From an uncultured Desulfobacteraceae bacterium (GTDB lineage: Bacteria; Desulfobacterota; Desulfobacteria; Desulfobacterales; Desulfatirhabdiaceae): a DNA stretch of 64,000 bases. The stretch spans positions 1 through 64,000 of the forward strand of contig CAJBLH010000182.1 of NCBI GenBank assembly GCA_903953895.1. The letters are read 5' to 3'. Positions 27,066 through 36,549 of the stretch are shown one piece after another. Position numbers and translations under genes: made by a program. A model generated the notes under the pieces. The model was not told where the DNA came from, ran no database searches, and saw nothing but the letters and a program-made list of their open reading frames with translations. Numbering within the stretch: the stretch's first letter is position 1; each line of letters begins with the position of its first letter.

Positions 27066-29115
27066 TACTTTTTTTGGCGCCGATTCACTGGGCTCCCTGG
27101 CTGCACTGGCGGCGTCGCTGGTGATCGGTATTTTTTTCGGCATTTCCCTGGAAAAAGCCGGGTTCGGCAGCTCGAAACGGCTGGCCGGCATTTTCTATTT
27201 TCGCGATATGGCGGTTCTAAAAGTCATGTTCACTGCCCTTGTCGTGGCCATGATGGGGCTTTCCATCGCCATCTGGGCCGGTCTGATAGACCCTGCCACA
27301 CAGATTTACTACATGACGACTTATTACGGCACATATATCTTTGCCGGGCTCATCTTCGGCGTTGGATTTGTGATGAGCGGGTGGTGTCCGGGAACTGCGG
27401 CCGTGGGCATGGCCTCCGGAAAAATGGATGCGGTCGTGTTTATGGCCGGAGCTGTTATCGGCAGCATTCTGTTCAACGAGATTTATCCGCTCATCAAACC
27501 CATTGTCACGTGGGGCCAAAGTGGCCTTGCGGCTTATGGCCAGCCGGGCCTGGCATTTCTGAACGAATCTCTGGGTATTCCCCGGCGGGTGGTGGTTCTG
27601 GGAATCACCCTGATTGCCGTTGCCTGTTTCTGGGGGTCGGAATTCATCGAAGCCGGAAAAGGCATGAAGTCTTATTTCAAAAGCCCGTTTCTGGCCCGTT
27701 TCAGCCTGGTGCTGATTCTGACAGCCGGCATTCTGTTTTTGATACCGGAAAAAAAGTTCTCTGCATCTGAATCCAGGCTGTCAACCGCCGCGTTTGCGCC
27801 GTCCGTTGTTCCATCCGGACCCGACCCGGTTTCAGACCGTGCGCTGCTGACCGATGTGGCTTCAGCCGCCGACCATGTGGCGCCCGAAGAACTGGCCGCT
27901 GCGCTCTACAACCGCGACCCCGGCGTTCTGGTTGTGGATATCCGGCCACTGGACGAATATAATGCCTTTCATATTCGCGGGGCCGTGCAGGTGAACATGC
28001 CGGATCTGCCTGCATTCGTATCGGCCCGCACAGACAAGACCCGAATCGTGCTGTACTCCAACGGCATGGTGCATCCCTCTCAGTCCAGAGACCAGCTTTA
28101 TCGCTCCGGTTTCCGGAATGTATTCATTCTGACCGACGGACTCGATGGCTTCATCGACCGGTGCCTGAAACCCGTATCGCTTCGCAGTCCCCCGCTGTCT
28201 GCGGAAGCAGCTCGGCAGATCAATGCCTGGCGGGTGTTTTTTTACGGCCATGACCAAGCGGCTTCCGCTGCACCGGATAGCGTGTTTCAGGGACTCAAGC
28301 TTCCAGGCATGATCGATACCGGACGGCTGGCGGATAACCTTACCCGCCCGGACATCAAGATCATCGACTCCAGAAGCCAGCCGGATTACAATACCCGACA
28401 TATTCCCGGATCATTTTCCCTGTCGCCGGAGCATTTCAGAGGCAATGTGGACGGCGTGCCCTCCATGCTGATGCCGGCGGAAATCCTTGCCGCCAAATTA
28501 TCCCTGATGGGAATCCAGCCCAAAGACTTGATCGTTCTGGTTTACGACGGTGATAAAATGCGGGATGCCACGCTGATCGCCATGGGTCTGGAACGTATCG
28601 GGCACACACGGTATGCGGTACTGGACGGCGGGTTCGACAAATGGACGGCTGAAGGCAAACCCACGGGAAATGCCCTGCCTCAGGTTCAGCGATCGGCCTA
28701 TCTGGTAAAACATGGTACAGACATGTTCAGCGTTTCATATGTGAAGGTGCTGGCCGATGTTCAGAACAAAAGTACACTGATCCTGGATGTCCGGCCCGAA
28801 GACTATTTCACCGGAAAAAAATCGGATGAAGCCCGGGCCGGTCACATTCCTGGAGCCATCAACCGGGTTTTCAGTGCAGATCTGGCCAAGATCGATGCAT
28901 TCATCGGTTTCAAGCCGCTGAAAGAGCTGACTGATATCTACGCAAAACTCATTCCGTCTTTAGACACACCGGTGGTGGTGCATTGCCGTACCGGACATCA
29001 GGCCAGCCAGACATTTTTTCTTTTGAAGCACTTGCTGGGCTACCGGAATGTTTTCTGGTACGACGCCGGCTGGACCGAATGGGCCGCCCGGACGGAGCTG
29101 CCGGTTGATAAATAA
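27058..29115 (+). CDS. YeeE/YedE-type transporter second half fused to three rhodanese domains
   Basis: A 685-residue fusion. Residues about 1-225 are a YeeE/YedE membrane domain with the motif GFVMSGWCPGTAAVGMASG (transport Cys) and about six hydrophobic segments. After a short linker come three rhodanese domains: one with VVDIRPLDEYNAFHIRGA but no Cys (loop LYSNGMVH), a second IIDSRSQPDYNTRHIPG also without Cys (VYDGDKM), and a third with an intact loop VHCRTGHQAS. Two inactive domains before an active one resemble double-rhodanese (TST) architecture plus one. This joins sulfur uptake directly to sulfur transfer. Orientation decides whether the rhodaneses face the periplasm or cytoplasm; I cannot tell. 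The gene overlaps its partner by 8 nt and has AAGGAGG upstream. Confidence 0.85.
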   Translation: MISTFFGADSLGSLAALAASLVIGIFFGISLEKAGFGSSKRLAGIFYFRDMAVLKVMFTALVVAMMGLSIAIWAGLIDPATQIYYMTTYYGTYIFAGLIFGVGFVMSGWCPGTAAVGMASGKMDAVVFMAGAVIGSILFNEIYPLIKPIVTWGQSGLAAYGQPGLAFLNESLGIPRRVVVLGITLIAVACFWGSEFIEAGKGMKSYFKSPFLARFSLVLILTAGILFLIPEKKFSASESRLSTAAFAPSVVPSGPDPVSDRALLTDVASAADHVAPEELAAALYNRDPGVLVVDIRPLDEYNAFHIRGAVQVNMPDLPAFVSARTDKTRIVLYSNGMVHPSQSRDQLYRSGFRNVFILTDGLDGFIDRCLKPVSLRSPPLSAEAARQINAWRVFFYGHDQAASAAPDSVFQGLKLPGMIDTGRLADNLTRPDIKIIDSRSQPDYNTRHIPGSFSLSPEHFRGNVDGVPSMLMPAEILAAKLSLMGIQPKDLIVLVYDGDKMRDATLIAMGLERIGHTRYAVLDGGFDKWTAEGKPTGNALPQVQRSAYLVKHGTDMFSVSYVKVLADVQNKSTLILDVRPEDYFTGKKSDEARAGHIPGAINRVFSADLAKIDAFIGFKPLKELTDIYAKLIPSLDTPVVVHCRTGHQASQTFFLLKHLLGYRNVFWYDAGWTEWAARTELPVDK

Positions 29116-29204
29116 CCGGCAGCAGAGAACCCGATCGAACGGGGGGATTGCAACTTGTTTAACACCACAACAAAGCATCCTTGTGTGATGTGAACGGAAA
29201 AATC

Positions 29205-29696
29205 ATGCCGTCGGTAATCACAATCGTTGGTTATTCAAATTCCGGGAAGACCACCTTGATCGAAAATCTCATCCCCGAGCTCAAGCGCCGGGGATACCGC
29301 ATCGGAACCATCAAGCACACCCATCATGGTTTTTCGATGGACCCAAAAGGCAAAGACACCTACCGCCACCGCGCCGCCGGTGCGGATACGGTTCTGGCGG
29401 CGGCTCCGGGTCAGATCGCTCTGGTGAAATCCGTGGCCGAAGCCGACCTGGACAGCCTGCTGCCTTATTTTCAGGACATGGACATCGTTCTGGTGGAAGG
29501 ATTTAAACAGGAAAAAAAACCCAAAATCGAAGTCTTTCGATCCAAAATCCACCCAATCCCGCTGTTTTTGAAAGACAACCTGCTACTAGCGATTGTAACC
29601 GATTCTCCATATTCGGCAAATGTGCCGGTTTTTCAATTCGAGAATATTCCGGCAATCTGCGATTTGATCGAAAAACATTTCAATAAACGGAAATGA
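29205..29696 (+). CDS. mobB: Molybdopterin-guanine dinucleotide biosynthesis adapter protein
   Basis: A 163-residue P-loop GTPase. The sequence opens MPSVITIVGYSNSGKTT, with the Walker A motif GYSNSGKT, followed by GTIKHTHHGF and GKDTYRHRAAGA, which are hallmarks of MobB. MobB assists MobA in attaching GMP to molybdopterin for DMSO-reductase-family enzymes such as those at 11-13 kb. The ATG at 29205 gives the usual MobB N-terminus; an upstream TTG would add eight residues. It converges with the next gene, overlapping it by 17 nt. Confidence 0.93.
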   Translation: MPSVITIVGYSNSGKTTLIENLIPELKRRGYRIGTIKHTHHGFSMDPKGKDTYRHRAAGADTVLAAAPGQIALVKSVAEADLDSLLPYFQDMDIVLVEGFKQEKKPKIEVFRSKIHPIPLFLKDNLLLAIVTDSPYSANVPVFQFENIPAICDLIEKHFNKRK

Positions 29697-32121
29697 CCAC
29701 AACATTATCAAGAAAAATGACACCGTTCTGATTCTGATAAGCATATCCATAGGCCAGAAGATCACCGGCCGACAGCCCAAGGCTTTCCATGGATAACGTC
29801 GTGATGTGGGTGATATCGTCAGTATCAAATGTAAAGGTATAATTATAAAGATCCGGCAGCACCTGATTCAGATCTACGACACCTTTATCAGAAATCAGGT
29901 AAAACGGTGTTGTCGTACCGCCGATTGTCGCCATAAACAAGAACCATTCATAACTGGGTGTATCCCCATGGGTGTTGGAGGAATTGCTCATCAGTTCCAC
30001 AACCTCCTGTGCATTTAGAGAGATTTCGACAATCCCGGGAGATACGCCAACCATTCTTGCTGATCCCGCCTGTAGCACTGTGACATTTTGAGGGCTGCCG
30101 GATGTTCCTGCTGCGCTTACTTGGACTGTTCCCGTTCGCGATGAAATATCCGGATTGGCTGTAAAAGTACAGACAATGCTTCCTGTATTACTTCCGCTGG
30201 ATCCGGATATGATTTCCAGCCAACTGCTTCCCGATATCACCTGTGCTGTCCAATTCATTGTTCCGGCGCCACTGTTGCCCACATTAAATGTGGTTGCGCC
30301 AGCGGCGTTACCAACCATATTTACGGAAGGACTCACCGACAACACCGTGTTAATACTGCCGACAGATATGGTGAGCATGTCTTTGGAAAAAATGTCGCAC
30401 GCATTCCAGACCTGTAACTCAAATTGCAGAGAAGCAGGCGATGCGGGAGCGGTAAATGACACCGACGGGGTGTTCACCGTCGAATCGTCACAAGGGTGCA
30501 GTTCCACATCCGTTCCGCCTGTTTGCTTCCAGCAATATCGTAAACCGGGTCCTTGGCTGGCGCTGCCATCGAGGATTACGGATTGGGAAAGCAGGACAGA
30601 TTGGTCAGGCCCTGCCTCTGCAACGGGAGCCGGATCACAGGAAGTGGAAATCACCTCGATCGTCACGTCGTCTCCAACCACCCGAAAGTGCAAGGCTTCG
30701 CTGGCATCACCAAGATATTGATCTTCCAGCCGGAATACCGAAAAAGTTGCTTTCCCCTGGCTGTCGGTTGTCGCAGTCGCCGGACAGACCTGTAAGCATC
30801 CATGCAGAGCAAACCCCCCAACGCTTGCACCTTTAACGGGCGCCCCTGTCTCCCGATCGATAACGGTAAGGCTCAAAGGCGTATTGACCCCGTCTTTCAG
30901 AACAAAAAGAGGTCCTTTTTTTGATTCGTCCGGAAGGTCCACCTGAATCTGCCTGGGAGAAATGGACTTGGGTCTGACTGCAAGCCCAACCGGTTTACCG
31001 ATTGCCGTCAAATCGGTATAAACAACAGCCTCACCGGCATCTTTGGCATCACCGTCATTGTTCAGGTCTTTCAATCGCAAGACAGCGGTATAGGGTTGAC
31101 TCGGATTGGCCAGTCCATAATACAGGGCCTGGTCATCCCCCCAGACCACGTCATATCCCGGAAAGCTATAGGGAGCGGAAAAATTGGGTCCTGCGTAAAA
31201 CACCTGGATTTCGTTGGCATCGTTAAAATCTTCATCCCCATTCAGGTCGTGTAACGCGTGAACCCGCCACTGACTCCTGCTTTCACTCAGAAAAGCGCGG
31301 CTTTGAGATACCCATGCCAATCCATACGGATTGATATCTGTGGACGATACCAGCGGACCAAAAGTTGTCTGGAATTCATTGAAAAAGAAAAACGGTCCAC
31401 ACCCAGCAGGTGAACAAGCTTTGGCGCTGGTATTTGGCTCTTCCGCGGATCCGTCGCCATTCATGTCGTTGACCCTATAAACCGCCAGGGTGTTCGGATT
31501 CACACCCATCAAGCGCCCCAGGTCATCGACTTCCATTCGGCTTGCGGTAAATGGCAGGGTGGATGAATTCACCACACACACAGTGACTTCCTCTCCGCCT
31601 TGGGCATCGCCATCGCCATCCATATCCTCGAGACGTGCAGTAAGTTGCTGCGTGATATCCATAACAAACAAACGGGTCCGGCTTTTCCCGGTTTTCGGGT
31701 CATAATAGCGGGTGGCGGCCAGACTCTGAGGCCGTTTGAGTATCAGACCCTGGGCGGTTAAATCTCTGAAAACGGTTCGCTCGCCGGTATCCAGGGCATC
31801 GTCATCTTTGTTTTTATCCTGAAATCGGTAAATAGCCCAGTTCGCAGCGGATATGGCGTACACGACACCCTCTTCATCCACGACGACATCGACATAGCCG
31901 GGGGATGCGCCCGATGCAAATCGCCGGGTTTCGTTATTATCCAGGGCATCTCCATCGGCATTCAGGTCTTCGGCAATCCAGATACCCGGCTGACCGCCGT
32001 TTTCATTATAAACTGCAATATAAATCTTTCCTGCTGCATGGGTCTGGATGGGCTGAAAAAGCCATATCAGCGCAAATACGATTACGATATGATAAAGAGC
32101 AAATTTTTGATGGCCTTTCAT
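29680..32121 (-). CDS. Secreted repeat protein with six EF-hand-like calcium loops, PKD-like and BACON-like domains
   Basis: An 813-residue exported protein with a signal peptide (LYHIVIVFALIWLFQPIQTHAAG). The N-terminal ~400 residues hold six loops of the form D-x-N-x-D-G-D-A-x-D-x-x-E, such as DLNADGDALDNNE, DMDGDGDAQGGEE and DLNNDGDAKDAGE. They are spaced roughly 50-70 residues apart and probably bind calcium in the blades of a beta-propeller. Next are an Ig-like module, a PKD-like module (AEAGPDQSVLLSQSVILDGS) and a BACON-like module (WLEIISGSSGSNTGSI). The last 100 residues are unrecognised. Likely an extracellular or surface protein; no enzyme motif is seen. AGGAGG precedes the ATG. It overlaps the end of mobB by 17 nt. 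Confidence 0.75.
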   Translation of the reverse strand: MKGHQKFALYHIVIVFALIWLFQPIQTHAAGKIYIAVYNENGGQPGIWIAEDLNADGDALDNNETRRFASGASPGYVDVVVDEEGVVYAISAANWAIYRFQDKNKDDDALDTGERTVFRDLTAQGLILKRPQSLAATRYYDPKTGKSRTRLFVMDITQQLTARLEDMDGDGDAQGGEEVTVCVVNSSTLPFTASRMEVDDLGRLMGVNPNTLAVYRVNDMNGDGSAEEPNTSAKACSPAGCGPFFFFNEFQTTFGPLVSSTDINPYGLAWVSQSRAFLSESRSQWRVHALHDLNGDEDFNDANEIQVFYAGPNFSAPYSFPGYDVVWGDDQALYYGLANPSQPYTAVLRLKDLNNDGDAKDAGEAVVYTDLTAIGKPVGLAVRPKSISPRQIQVDLPDESKKGPLFVLKDGVNTPLSLTVIDRETGAPVKGASVGGFALHGCLQVCPATATTDSQGKATFSVFRLEDQYLGDASEALHFRVVGDDVTIEVISTSCDPAPVAEAGPDQSVLLSQSVILDGSASQGPGLRYCWKQTGGTDVELHPCDDSTVNTPSVSFTAPASPASLQFELQVWNACDIFSKDMLTISVGSINTVLSVSPSVNMVGNAAGATTFNVGNSGAGTMNWTAQVISGSSWLEIISGSSGSNTGSIVCTFTANPDISSRTGTVQVSAAGTSGSPQNVTVLQAGSARMVGVSPGIVEISLNAQEVVELMSNSSNTHGDTPSYEWFLFMATIGGTTTPFYLISDKGVVDLNQVLPDLYNYTFTFDTDDITHITTLSMESLGLSAGDLLAYGYAYQNQNGVIFLDNVVVISVY

Positions 32122-32151
32122 AAAGACGCCTCCTTATGGTTCAAGAAAAAA

Positions 32152-33039
32152 TCATAATTCGATATCTACCTGCGCCACCTTTTGGTTGGTTGTAAGCGTT
32201 ACGGGGATTTTGTCGCTTTGAGTTCCATCAATTCGGACATACACTTCGAACTCACCCATCGGCAGGTCATCAAAAATGTAATGCCCGCGATCAAGGCTAT
32301 CGTTGAGTCCGTCTGAAGTTGTGACACTCCATTGAAGCTGAATGATCTGATCTTTGCCGTAATCCGGCTCGCCTTTTACGCACCACGATTTAATTCCCGG
32401 CCGCTTCAGCTCGACATTGGCAAGTGCCGGATGCCCGTTTTTCATCACCTTGCCCCAAATACGCCCATCGAATCCCGGTGCGGCAGGAGATGGTAACGCT
32501 TCCACTTCTATCGTGAAATTTAAAGGTGTATCATCCTCACAGCCGATTCCATCGAATACATCGCAACAGGTAGCACATTTTGGTCCGGAATCACAGAGCG
32601 CAAGATTCATACGAAACGACTGGAAATCGCACCCATCCTGGTCTTCACCGGTTTTGATGCCGATAATCTGATCAAACGCATACTCATCGACAACCTCCAC
32701 CGTATAAGGATTGACGTAGTTGGCTCCATCCCAGAATCCTAGAAACTCCGATTTCCCTCTTTTTTCGCTTGCCACATCCTCACGTTTATCATTGATGATA
32801 TCCGCCAAATTATATAGTTTAATCTCTTCATCACAGACATCATTGACGTTTTCGATACGAATCGAATAGTTATTGATTCTTTCCAGATTCGGTGGGGGAG
32901 CTGTGGCATCTGCAGGAGAAACAGCTCCAATTCGGATACCGCTTTCACCGAACAACAGATTGGGTAATATCATGCCTAAAGAAAAGATCAAAACCATCAT
33001 ATACCGCATTGAATAAACTTGAAGACCGACCGTTTTCAT
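32152..33039 (-). CDS. Secreted Cys-rich protein, unknown function
   Basis: A 295-residue exported protein with a hydrophobic leader (MVLIFSLGMILPNLLFG). The middle has a cysteine cluster, CDSGPKCATCCDVFDGIGC, that could form disulfides or bind metal. The C-terminal 90 residues (KNGHPALANVELKRPG and later GHYIFDDLPMGEFEVYVRI) resemble the carboxypeptidase-regulatory-like beta-sandwich often found in surface proteins. It lies 30 nt upstream of the six-loop calcium protein and is probably co-transcribed with it. AAGGAG precedes the ATG. I do not recognise a family for the N-terminal part. Confidence 0.65.
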   Translation of the reverse strand: MKTVGLQVYSMRYMMVLIFSLGMILPNLLFGESGIRIGAVSPADATAPPPNLERINNYSIRIENVNDVCDEEIKLYNLADIINDKREDVASEKRGKSEFLGFWDGANYVNPYTVEVVDEYAFDQIIGIKTGEDQDGCDFQSFRMNLALCDSGPKCATCCDVFDGIGCEDDTPLNFTIEVEALPSPAAPGFDGRIWGKVMKNGHPALANVELKRPGIKSWCVKGEPDYGKDQIIQLQWSVTTSDGLNDSLDRGHYIFDDLPMGEFEVYVRIDGTQSDKIPVTLTTNQKVAQVDIEL

Positions 33040-33343
33040 CGCTAATCTCCTTTTTTTGAATGCAGAACCGTATATTGAGCTGATGACAGGCTACAAAGCG
33101 CCTTGTTTCGGCAATACCTCGCCAAAATGATACAATATGTGGTATAGAAAAGATGTATGGAGTTGCAGGGTTACGAAAAGAATTAGTTTGCGTATGGGAT
33201 GCACGCAAAACACTCTTTTTTGATTCAATCATAATCAACTTGCATTGTCCATAAGATATAAGACTCAATTTAATGTGAATAATCCCCATTTATAGGGAAT
33301 TTTCCTATGGGGATCGACACCTGAACATGCTACCGGAAGAAAA
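33040..33343. promoter_or_regulatory. Divergent intergenic region with nested inverted repeats
   Basis: Between a secreted-protein gene and a pseudouridine synthase gene. At 33282-33314, ATCCCCAT and ATGGGGAT form one pair, while ATAGG (33292-33296) and CCTAT (33304-33308) form a second that overlaps it. The two hairpins cannot both fully form. This could be an operator or switch. Otherwise I see only AT-rich DNA. Confidence 0.4.
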
Positions 33344-34102
33344 ATGCACACCATAAAATTCAAACACTTTCAGATACCCGTACTGACCATGGGGAGAGGC
33401 TGGCTGGTGGTGGATAAACCCGCCGGCCTGTCTGTTCACAACGCATCCGGCGGCGATCTTTGCTCCCTGGTGCTGGCTCGAATTCAAGAAGAAGCGGCGT
33501 TTGAGGGGCAGATAGCCATGGAACCGGATTTTGGTGTCAATCCGGTTCATCGCCTCGACAAGGAGACCAGCGGCGTGATTTTACTGGCCGTCAACCGGGA
33601 GATGTTTCGTTATTTCTCGAATCAGTTTGAATCCCGTCAGGCAAAAAAACACTATGTCGCCATTTTGCACGGCAGGCTGGAAAAACCGGCAGGAAACGAC
33701 TTGTGGGGAACGTGGGAGTGGCCCCTTTCGGAAACTGCGGCCGGTCGCGATCGCCCCGAAGGGGCAGGAAATCGTAAAGACTGTCGGACCCGATACCGGG
33801 TTCTGGATTACAGCCGTCATTACACGCTGGTGGAAGTCGCGCTTTTAACCGGCCGCACCCATCAGATCCGCAGGCACGCCAAACTGTCGGGCCATCCGGT
33901 TGTCGGTGATGCCCGGTACGGATCGATGCGGGCCATAAATTATCTGAAACGAAATTTTGACTTTGACCGGCTGGCCCTGCACGCCCGATCGCTCATCCTG
34001 CAACCGCCGGATGGAGCCGCGCCTGAAACCATCGAGACGCCGACACTCCCCATCCGGATGCAGGCGTTGTTTGAAAACGATATGTCTTCCCCATTACCCT
34101 GA
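33344..34102 (+). CDS. RluA-family pseudouridine synthase
   Basis: A 252-residue enzyme that isomerises uridines in rRNA or tRNA. The catalytic region HRLDKETSGVILLAVN contains the invariant Asp in the RLD motif. Other family marks are WLVVDKPAGLSVHN near the N-terminus, HYVAILHGRLE, and the C-terminal LLTGRTHQIRRHAKLSGHPVVGD. There is no S4 RNA-binding domain, which places it with the shorter RluA/RluE-like forms. It converges on the HdrA gene with 9 nt overlap. The exact RNA site is unknown. Confidence 0.93.
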   Translation: MHTIKFKHFQIPVLTMGRGWLVVDKPAGLSVHNASGGDLCSLVLARIQEEAAFEGQIAMEPDFGVNPVHRLDKETSGVILLAVNREMFRYFSNQFESRQAKKHYVAILHGRLEKPAGNDLWGTWEWPLSETAAGRDRPEGAGNRKDCRTRYRVLDYSRHYTLVEVALLTGRTHQIRRHAKLSGHPVVGDARYGSMRAINYLKRNFDFDRLALHARSLILQPPDGAAPETIETPTLPIRMQALFENDMSSPLP

Positions 34103-36544
34103 CAATGATCCCTCTTTTTGATCGGCAGACTTCTGGAGAATGCGGATGGTTTCGGCTGTTTCTTCTGCGGTTACACCCTTTCGTAACGCTTCCAGAGCGT
34201 GCATAACGGATGAAAACCGGATGCCCTCTGCTGCGCTGATCCATTCCAGTTGAAGCCGTTCCGGTCGGATACCAAGCTTGGCCATTTTTTTATGGATTTT
34301 CTCAACCCGCTTGACGGTCCATTTGTTGGCGTCGATGTAATGACAGTCGCCGATATGGCATCCGCTTACCAGAATGACGGGTGCCCCCTTTAAAAAGCCA
34401 TCCCAGATGAATTTTTCATCGACGCGGCCGGAGCACATGGTGCGGATCAGGCGCACATTGGGCGGGTACTGGCATCGGGACACACCGGCATAATCGGCGC
34501 CGGCATAGGAACACCAGTTGCAGGCAAATGCCAGAATTTTTTCTTCCGGCTTTTCCATCAGCAGGGCATCCACCTGATCGAGAATCTGCCGGTCGGTGAA
34601 ATGGTTCATGAGAATGGCGTCAAAGGCACATTCGGCCGCACAGGTGCCGCAACCGGCGCAGGCAGCCGTGTTGACCATTGCAGGGGTCTTTTTCTTGACA
34701 TCCACGGTAATGGCGTTATAGGGACAGACCTCGGCGCATTTGCCGCAGGATTTGCATTTGTCGGCATTGATTTCCGATGTGATGGGGTCGGTCGAAATCT
34801 CCCCGGTGTGCATCAGGCGGATAGCCCGGGCTGCCGCGGCAGACGCCTGGGTAACACTTTCCTTGATGTCTTTTGGCCCTTCGGCGCATCCGGCGTAAAA
34901 AACACCGCGCGTTGCAGCATCCACGGGCTGAAGCTTCGGGTGAGCTTCCAGAAAAAACCCATCCGGTGTCAGTTGCAATCCCAGCATTTCCTGAAGCATT
35001 CGTGTGCTGCCGGACGGCTGAACGCCCACAGCCAGTACCAGCATATCCAGATCGAAAAACGCGATTTTGCCAAGCGCCGTGTTCTCGACAGCCACCCGGA
35101 GGCTGCCGTCCGGATTCTCTTCGACCGTTCCGGGAAGACCCCGCAGATAATGGACACCCAGCCGGCGGCTTCTGGTGTAAAGATCCTCGAACCCCTTGCC
35201 GAATGCCCGGATATCGATATAAAACACCTTGACATCCATATCCGGGTAATGCTCCTTTAATACCAGCGTACTCTTGATCGTATTCATGCAGCAGACATTG
35301 GAGCAATGCGCACTTCCCTTTCCAGCCGACCGGGAGCCCACGCACTGGATAAACCCGATGGATTTCGGTTTTTTCCGGTCTGTCGGACGAATCACCTCGC
35401 CTTTTGTGGGACCACCGGCATTGACGAGTCTTTCGAATTCCAGGCTCGTCAGCACATTTTCAAATCGGGTATAGCCGTATTCATCCATTTCCGTCGGATC
35501 ATAAGGCGTCATTCCGGTGGCCACCACAATGGTTCCCACGTTTTCCGTGATTTCCTCATCCGACATGTGAAAACTGATACAGCCTTTCTTGCAGGCTTCA
35601 ATGCATTTGGCGCACACCGCCGGATTATGTCCGAGACACTCGCTGACGTTGATCACATAAGCGGATGGCACCGCCTGTGGAAACGGGGAATAAATGGCTT
35701 TCCGGGAAGACAGACCGCAGTTGAACGCATCGGGCCGCACCACCGGGCAGACCGCTGCGCAATCTCCGCAGGCTGTACACGCCTTTTCATCGACATAACG
35801 GGCTTTTTTCAGGATCTTCACCTTGAAATCGCCGACAGAACCTTTCACTTCCTTGACTTCACTCAGAACATACAGCTTGATTCGGGGATGCCGACCGACA
35901 TCCGTCATTTTTGGCCCCAGGATTCAGATGGAGCAGTCCATGGTGGGAAACGTCTTATCCAGGGTAGCCATGACCCCGCCGATGGAGGGCTTCTTTTCCA
36001 CCAGCACCACATCGTACCCGTTATCCGCCAGATCCAGGGCTGCCTGAATTCCGGCTACACCGGCGCCGATGACAAGTGTCCGTTTGACCAGGGGAAGTTT
36101 CTCCGGTTTCAGAGCCTGAAGACTCCTCGCCCGCGATATGGCCATTCGCGTCAGATCCATGGCCTTTTCCGTGGCAGCCTCGGGCAAGCCCATATGCACC
36201 CAACTGCAGTGCTCCCGCAAATTGGCCATTTCCAGAATGTATGGATTCAGCCCCGCATCCTGAACCATTTGACGAAATGTCGGTTCGTGCAGCCTCGGCG
36301 AACAGGAAGCCACCACCACCCGATCGAGGCTCTGATCGAGAATATCTTCGCGGATGCTTTGCTGCCCCGGCTCGGAACAGGCGTACGGAATGCTTCTGGC
36401 AATCTGTACGTCCGCCATTGCGGCGGCCATTGCGGCCACTTTTTCACAATCAACGGTCTTGGCGATATTGGCGCCGCAGTTGCAGACATAAACGCCGATG
36501 CGGGGCTGGGCCGTCGGATTATCCAGTTTTTCCATGATCGTCAT
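34094..36544 (-). CDS. hdrA: Selenocysteine-containing HdrA-MvhD fusion (TGA at 35924-35926 read as Sec)
   Basis: One frame of 816 residues interrupted only by an in-frame TGA. The N-terminus has GVYVCNCGANIAKTVD and the FAD/NAD motif VIGAGVAGIQAALDLAD. Just before the TGA is TFPTMDCSI, just after it ILGPKMTDVGRHPRIKLY. HdrA proteins have a CxxC here, so TGA stands for the second Cys. The second part holds ferredoxin clusters (CTACGDCAAVCP, CKSCGKCAEVCPYN, CAGCGTCAAECAFD) and a C-terminal MvhD/FlpD domain (FACNWCSYAGADYAGVSR to GCHIGDCHY). HdrA is the flavin subunit that splits or merges electrons. The MvhD part hands electrons to or from partners. Last gene of the kor-hdr operon. The start may be 36544 or 36535. 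Confidence 0.88.
35886..35903 (-). promoter_or_regulatory. Candidate bacterial SECIS hairpin of the Sec-HdrA
   Basis: Counting T of the TGA as 1, GGATG (24-28) pairs perfectly with CATCC (37-41) around the 8-nt loop TCGGTCGG, which contains a GU. Position and loop fit the general bacterial SECIS layout. The spacing from the TGA is slightly longer than in E. coli fdhF. Confidence 0.5.
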
Positions 36545-36549
36545 CTCAT

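Noticed and set aside
34094..36544. HdrA as two genes, the second starting at the Met after ILGPK
   Set aside because: The break lies inside the HdrA CxxC motif at a single TGA and the frame is continuous. A start at 35908 would cut a conserved domain.
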